64,000 bases of DNA from Liolophura sinensis. Taxonomy: Eukaryota > Mollusca > Polyplacophora > Chitonida > Chitonidae. Each line of letters starts with the position of its first letter. Position 1 is the stretch's first letter. The stretch is taken from contig NC_088304.1 in the NCBI RefSeq assembly GCF_032854445.1, forward strand, positions 1,240,001-1,304,000. Direction: 5' to 3'. A model generated the notes under the pieces. It saw only the letters and a list, made by a program, of their open reading frames with translations. It did no database searches and was not told where the DNA came from. This document shows positions 58,798-64,000 of the stretch, piece by piece. The translations under genes and the position numbers were made by a program.

Positions 58798-59424
58798 TCA
58801 GATTTCTATTGATGTTTCTTCGTTTTCGTTTCCGTGAAAAACTGTTAAGAAAGTCTGGCTGCTTGGCCCCATGGTTTGTAACTGGGTGCCCTGCTTTTCC
58901 ATATCATCATACTGCTCATCGTCCAGTGGGGTCACTTTGGGGTTTGGCCGTACGCTCATACGCAGACTGGTCAAACTGGCAGTCCTTTTGGTCACCCAGT
59001 CGGTCAGCGTCTCCTCTTTGGGGCGCTCCTCTATGACCTGGATGACCGCCGATCGCAAAATCCGTGGAAGTTTGTCCACAGGTGGCTCAGCGACTAATGC
59101 ATCACGGAAAGTGCCGATGATTCGGCTGCACTCAGAGGCCTTGACTTTGTAGCACAGTTCCTCGAGTTCTAATCTTTCCAGCTGAGGAATTTCAAATGTT
59201 TTGGGAGAGGGCGTTGATGCCAGCCAGCTGTAATCGACAGCGCTTGCGCTTTGTTGTTTCTCCTCCCGGTCACGCGCCATGTAGTACTCTTCCAGCTCCT
59301 TGATTCGGAAGTCAAGTTCTGTCATAAGCGAATCACACACGACACTCTGCTGATCCTTCTCGTGTGTGCGGTAAGGAGTGGTGTAGTCCGCCACCCACTG
59401 ACGCAGCCGCGACACAAATGGCAT
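58798..59424 (-). CDS. RD3: RD3-family protein (retinal degeneration 3-like)
   Basis: An uninterrupted minus-strand frame of 208 codons from ATG (59,424) to TGA. Vertebrate RD3 binds and inhibits retinal membrane guanylate cyclases and aids their export from the endoplasmic reticulum. The match rests on VDYSWLASTP (residues 63-72), followed by the IPQLERLELEELCYKVK helix (79-95) and a preceding helical, charged segment (SLMTELDFRIKELEEYY, 32-48). These have the same order and spacing as in RD3, and the length is similar to human RD3. The region after about residue 150 is not recognised. The start was chosen at MPFVSRLRQW because it resembles the short N-terminus of RD3 and is the first ATG in frame. 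Codon use is GC-richer than the surroundings. Whether RD3 or RD3L is the closer relative cannot be told by eye. Its role in an invertebrate is unknown. Confidence 0.85.
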   Translation of the reverse strand: MPFVSRLRQWVADYTTPYRTHEKDQQSVVCDSLMTELDFRIKELEEYYMARDREEKQQSASAVDYSWLASTPSPKTFEIPQLERLELEELCYKVKASECSRIIGTFRDALVAEPPVDKLPRILRSAVIQVIEERPKEETLTDWVTKRTASLTSLRMSVRPNPKVTPLDDEQYDDMEKQGTQLQTMGPSSQTFLTVFHGNENEETSIEI

Positions 59425-60279
59425 TGCGGATCGAATGTTCAAACAAGAGCCAGGTTAAAGTAAGATAGTATCCAGTCACAGACGTGGTTTCATACAACTA
59501 CCAATAGCTGTTCAAATCACCACGACTGTTACTGTCCAAACATAAGTTTTGGTTAATTATCATGACAAAATCATGGTGACTCAACACATGGATGGCATCA
59601 GTGACCAAAACTACTGGTCAGTCGTATCATGTTGGCTTCAACTGTCCAGAACGATATTGGGTAAAAGTATGACTAGTAGAATTTGTCCAAGGCTTGCTGA
59701 TGATAATGTCACTTTGGGAGCGTGCTGAAGTGATCTAAGCAGTGTAATGACCAGTATAAGATGTGATCAGTTGTCATCTGGTCATGCTGGTTCCAGGCCG
59801 CCAAAGTAGATCTGTAGACAGTCAGCTGGCATATATCTGCAGTGGAAACAGGCCTCTAGTTAGTATGGCTTAGTGGTATTTCATTTATAAATAGTTCAGG
59901 TAAAATCACAAAGTTTCTTTATGGACACCAATTTCTGATTTATTTTTACAAATGTTTTCATGTACATTCTAACAATGTAACTTTGTGATGTTACTCTGTC
60001 AACTTGTAAGTGCCTTTAAGGAACAAAGTTCAGGTAACATCGGAATTTACTGAATTCAAGAGCAGCATTCTTCATGCTGGATCATTTTGACCAGTAAAAT
60101 CAAACTTTTTGAATTAAATATTGAAGCAATTATGATTGTCAATCATACATCGACTACATACAGTCAGGAGGTCTGTGTGTTTGATTTATTTGCATGGATT
60201 ATTTGAAAGTAATAACTTAAACAAAAGAGCTACATGCACAAAATGTGGCAGAGTGTATTGATATACATTGTACTATAAA
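59425..60279. other. 5' flank of the RD3-like gene
   Basis: No further coding exon is evident. It should contain the promoter and 5' untranslated region of the minus-strand RD3-like gene. No specific element was recognised. Confidence 0.35.
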
Positions 60280-60513
60280 TACTGTAAGTATTTCATCGAA
60301 ACTTTGATAGGTAAAAGTGCACTTTCAGAAGCATATGAATTAAGCCATGAAGATCAATACTTTTGATGCAAACACTTCTGTTTATATTTCTTATAACATA
60401 TCATTAAAAATTCACAAAAAAACCCCTAAGTGGCACTGTAAGGTAACTGAATCCATTAGAATCAAGTATAAATGTACTTGTTGTGTTAAATGCGCTTTAG
60501 GTGAAATACAGTA
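60280..60513. mobile_element. MITE of the TACTGTA family, copy 2
   Basis: Begins TACTGTAAGTATTTCATCG and ends GGTGAAATACAGTA, inverted termini with outer TA. Shares aaaagtgcactttcagaagc with copy 1 at 40,858-41,016. It is 234 bp, non-coding. A 16-bp array starts immediately at its right end. Confidence 0.7.
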
Positions 60514-60692
60514 GCCAGGTATCTCATCAGCCAGGCATCTCATCAGCCAGGTATCTCATCAGCCAGGTATCTCATCAGCCAGGCATCTCATCAGCCAGCT
60601 ATCTCATCAGCCAGCTATCTCAGTAGCCAGCTATCTCATCTGCCAGCTATCTCATCTGCCAGCTATCTCATCTGCCAGCTATCTCATCTGCC
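60514..60692. repeat. 16-bp minisatellite, about 11 copies
   Basis: The unit is gccaggtatctcatca with variants gccagctatctcatct. It directly follows the MITE. Confidence 0.95.
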
Positions 60693-60704
60693 TTACTGGC
60701 AAAA

Positions 60705-60795
60705 TTAGCAAGAGCTGGATTTGAACCTGAAACCTGACCCTGAGAGCTGGTGGACTTCTGACAGCAGCCATTACTTCCCTTAACCAGCAAAGATC
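60705..60795 (-). mobile_element. possible tRNA-derived SINE head
   Basis: On the minus strand, tggttaaggga (A-box-like) is followed about 50 bp later by caggttcaaatccagc (B box). There is no complete cloverleaf, so a degraded tRNA-derived repeat is the likelier reading. Confidence 0.35.
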
Positions 60796-60845
60796 TCTTA
60801 CCAACTTAACTTTATTTCATTGTCTACATGCTGAAGGTATTGAGC

Positions 60846-60992
60846 GTGACAAATGACAGTAGGTGTATTATATGTGACAAATGACAGTAGGTGTATTATA
60901 TGTGACAAATGATAGTAGGTGTATTATATGTGACAAATGACAGTAGGTGTATTATATGTGACAAATGACAGTAGGTGTATTATATGTGACAA
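60846..60992. repeat. 28-bp minisatellite, about five copies
   Basis: The unit is gtgacaaatgacagtaggtg followed by tattatat. Confidence 0.95.
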
Positions 60993-61285
60993 AACGATTC
61001 ATCAGAGATGGTACATTAATTTCACCCTCATCACTAATTTGTGTATGTTGACAGTTATCCTATCATCAGTAATAATAAAGGTTGTTTGTTTCTGAAAATA
61101 AAACCTTCCAGTGAAGGAAATGAACCATGACATAAAGTGGTGGTTAATCAATTGAATGAATGCTATATCCTGAACAATTTTTTATTTTTATTTTGCTGCA
61201 AATAGCAGTGACAAACAAAAGCTCTAGTATATTTTCTACTGCCTGCGAATTTCACAGTTATTATTTGTCTGCATTAGTACTGGCT

Positions 61286-62782
61286 ACATCAGTGGTAGTG
61301 ATTACATCTGATACAGTCTCTAATCTGACATCAGTGGTAGTGATTACATCTGATACAGTCTTTAATCTGACATCAGCAGAAGTGATTACATTTGATACAG
61401 TCTTTAATCTGATGTCAGTGGTAGTGATTACATTTGATACTGTCTTTATTCTGACATCAGCAGAAGTGATTACATTTGATACAGCCTTTAATCTGATGTC
61501 AGTGGTGATGGTTACATTTGATACAGCCTATAATCTGACATCAGTGGTAGTGATTACATTTTTGATACAGTCTTTAATCTGATGTCAGTGGTAGTGATTA
61601 CATTTTTGATACAGTCTTTAATCTGACATCAGTGGTAGTGATTACATTTGATACAGCCTTTAATCTGACATCAGTGGTGATGGTTACATTTGATACAGCC
61701 TTTAATCTGACATCAGTGGTAGTGATTACATTTGATACAGCCTTTAATCTGACATCAGTGGTGATGGTTACATTGATACAGCCTTTAATCTGATGTCAGT
61801 GGTAGTGATTACATTTGATACTGCCTTTATTCTGACATCAGCAGAAGTGATTACATTTGGTACAGTCTTTAATCTGATGTCAGTGGTAGTGATTACATTT
61901 GATACTGTCTTTATTCTGACATCAGCAGTAGTGATTACATTTGATACAGCCTTTAATCTGACGTCAGTGGTGATGGTTACATTTGATACTGCCTTTATTC
62001 TGACATCAGCAGTAGTGATTACATTTGGTACAGTCTTTAATCTGATGTCAGTGGTAGTGATTACATTTGATACTGTCTTTATTCTGACATCAGCAGTAGT
62101 GATTACATTTGATACAGCCTTTAATCTGATGTCAGTGGTAGTGATTACATTTGATACTGCCTTTATTCTGACATCAGCAGTAGTGATTACATTTTTGATA
62201 CAGTGTTTAATCTGACATCAGTGGTAGTGATTACATTTGATACTGTCTTTAATTTGACATCAGTGTTAGTGATTACATTTGATACTGTCTTTAATCTGAC
62301 ATCAGTGGTAGTGATTACATCTGAAACAGTCTTTAATCTGACATCAATGGTGATGGTTACATTTGATACAGCCTTTAATCTGACATCAGTGGTGATGGTT
62401 ACATTTGATACTGCCTTTAATCTGATGTCAGTTGTGATGATTACATCTGATACAGTCTTTAATCTAACATCAGTGGTGATGATTACATTTGATACAGCCT
62501 TTATTCTGACATCAGCAGTAGTGATTACATTTTTGATACAGTCTTTAATCTGACCAGTTGTGATGATTACATCTGATAGTCTTTAATCTAACATCAGTGG
62601 TGATGGTTACATTTGATATAATCTTTAATCTGACATCAGTGGTGATGATTACATTTGATATAATCTTTAATCTGACATCAGTGGTAGTGATTACATTGAC
62701 ATCAGCAGTAGTGATTACATTTGATACTGTCTTTAATCTGACATCATTGGTAGTGATTACATTTGATACTGTCTTTAATTTA
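61286..62782. repeat. 42-bp minisatellite, about 35 copies
   Basis: The unit is gtggtagtgattacatttga, tacagtctttaatctgacat, ca. Recurrent variants are gatgtca, agcagaagtg, ggtgatggtt and tttattctg. The period is a multiple of three, so frames encoding a 14-residue repeat (TSVVVITFDTVFNL) stay open in blocks until single-base variants (atttttgat) break them. Confidence 0.96.
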
Positions 62783-63264
62783 ACGCCTGCATTATGATGA
62801 GCCGGGAAGGGAATATTAGTCTGCATGACATCAATGAAATGTCATCAGGGTCCTACTGCCTGGCATTGTCAGGATTGTTTGCTGGGTGTCCATTGTCAGA
62901 TTTGACCTAAATTCCTCGACCCAGAATTGATCTGATAAAGGTGGTTTAAGGGTTGCTTGGAAAATAGGATGATATAGGAAAGTTTCAGCGCCAAATCTAA
63001 TGTTTTAGTATCTTTATTTACCTCTAGTAGTGGACTTATTGTAGATGTGTTGTCTGTTATTTATTTCTGCCTTTGAAGTGATGATTTGTGGGTAGATTTG
63101 TTACATAGCACTCAGCCAGTTATTTAAAGAATTAAACTGGTCAATCCAGCTTGGACCTGAGTTGCCAGCATTAGGTTGGGCAAGGTGCCAACCTATGCCC
63201 ACTTATGCATGTGGTCAGTTCCCCCTGATGGATGCTACATTCAGATTGTTTTTCATTCCTTCAG
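62783..63264. other. unique sequence before a possible exon
   Basis: No gene supported. It ends with the acceptor-like tttttcattccttcag. Confidence 0.35.
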
Positions 63265-63357
63265 TTGTCGAACAAATAGTTAAAAACTTAAAGGACAGTG
63301 CCATTCTTATCACAATAAGAAATGGCCATCCTAGGGAATGTATGAGGAGAACAAAAG
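63265..63357 (+). CDS. possible exon, gene unknown
   Basis: Between ttcattccttcag and gtatta, a 93-nt stretch reads VEQIVKNLKDSAILITIRNG then HPRECMRRTK in the frame that starts after two bases. The amino-acid pattern looks protein-like and both splice sites are good. It needs a preceding phase-1 donor, whereas RAMA-gene exon 10 ends in phase 2, so they do not join directly. It could belong to that gene through unseen exons or to another gene. Confidence 0.35.
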
Positions 63358-63629
63358 GTATTACGAGACATTAACCAATCATAATAGAGGCTTAGTTCCA
63401 TATTGTGATGGGAGCCACAGTAAAAAATTCACTGATGACGCGTCACTTTGATGTCTTAACTGATCAAAATGATTTGTTGTAAGATTGATCCTTAATTGAT
63501 TGCTGTTGATTGTTTAGCTGAGTGAATACTGTTTATATATCAATGCAGGCTACGAGATATACATACACTGTATAGCAATGGTCCTGTCCAATCAAAACCA
63601 TCTATGTCACATCATAATGGCAAACTAAA

Positions 63630-63702
63630 TTAATGTTTTCTCCCACCATAATACCGTTGTATAAGTGAAACATTCTTAAGTATGGCTTGAAACGACAATG
63701 AA
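63630..63702 (+). mobile_element. AAATA-type dispersed repeat, 3' fragment
   Basis: ttttctcccaccataatacc, gttgtataagtgaaacattc and ttaagtatggcttgaaacga match the 3' half of the family. Confidence 0.65.
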
Positions 63703-63730
63703 AACACCCTCCTGTAATCAACGACCATCC

Positions 63731-63794
63731 TGTGATCAATCACTGTCTTGTGATCAATCACTGTTTTGTGATCAATCACCGTCCAGTGATCAAT
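63731..63794. repeat. 18-bp minisatellite, about four copies
   Basis: tgtgatcaatcactgtct recurs at 63,731, 63,749 and 63,767. Each unit holds tgatca, a palindrome. Confidence 0.9.
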
Positions 63795-64000
63795 AGAACT
63801 ATCAGAATCAGGCAGAATTTTGTCGTGGGTAAAATTTTAGGTCAAATACTTGACTTCATTGGTGGTATTCAAGAATTATTTCGCAGATTTATGGTTGTAG
63901 GAAACCTGGCTTAATACAGGGAAGGAAACCACCGCTGGCCCTTTTTCAGATTCCTGATACTGACATACAAACTGGCCGTCAACATTCTTTTAGCATGGTA

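Larger units (their letters stand above)
63358..64000. other. unique sequence at right edge
   Basis: AT-rich, with a dispersed repeat fragment and an 18-bp array listed separately. Nothing else seen. Confidence 0.35.

Noticed and set aside
61160-62553. Open frames of 116-140 codons in the 42-bp array
   Set aside because: Same arithmetic effect. Frames break at recurrent variants and no splice or start context is present.
1-64000. Idea that array unit lengths are preferentially multiples of three
   Set aside because: 72, 42, 30, 27, 24, 18 and 90 are, but 16, 28, 35, 46, 52, 67, 74, 77 and 91 are not. No bias is evident by eye.

Overview
This is nuclear DNA from an animal. Every gene found is split by GT-AG introns, pelota and an RD3-family gene are both present, and the intergenic DNA carries short dispersed elements whose style (a cgtaaaac motif followed by an AAATA tail, and a gtgag-tailed tRNA-type SINE) I know best from molluscs. 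A mollusc is the most likely source. That assignment rests on remembered repeat style and protein similarity, not on a search.

The dominant feature is tandem repetition: about 29 kb (roughly 46%) lies in at least 19 minisatellite or satellite arrays with units of 16 to 96 bp. The two largest are a 72-bp satellite (1-11,960, about 166 copies, cut by the window edge) and a 67-bp satellite (20,210-25,341, about 77 copies, with a higher-order period of about 1,667 bp).

Layout. 1-11,960: 72-bp satellite. 12,285-15,973 (+): the last five exons of pelota (mRNA surveillance). The first of them runs directly into an array of about 12 copies of its own exon/intron junction. Upstream pelota exons are not in the window, so the 72-bp satellite probably lies in a pelota intron. 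16,661-17,392: 35-bp array. 17,586-27,300: dispersed repeats and the 67-bp satellite, with no convincing gene. 27,329-34,008 (+): a complete, phase-consistent five-exon gene for an unrecognised 208-residue membrane protein, preceded by a cluster of CRE-like sites. 34,420-36,969: short repeats and a SINE. 36,970-52,107 (+): ten exons of a RAMA-domain protein (ANKRD31-like is the best guess), with introns containing 90-, 74-, 30- and 46-bp arrays, a foldback hairpin and a MITE. 52,136-55,435: three arrays (27, 77 and 91 bp), of which the first two are clearly nested. 58,798-59,424 (-): a single-exon coding region for an RD3-like protein. 60,514-62,782: 16-, 28- and 42-bp arrays. 63,265-63,357: one possible exon of unknown gene.

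The genes have no evident shared pathway. Pelota rescues stalled ribosomes, RD3 relatives regulate membrane guanylate cyclases, and RAMA proteins are chromatin or meiosis associated. Very long open frames in the 72-, 30- and 42-bp arrays arise because those units are multiples of three and are not called as genes. Single-base indels interrupt three of five pelota exons and the large RAMA-gene exon, while the 208-residue gene and the RD3 gene are intact. Either local decay or uneven base-level assembly quality near repeats could explain this.
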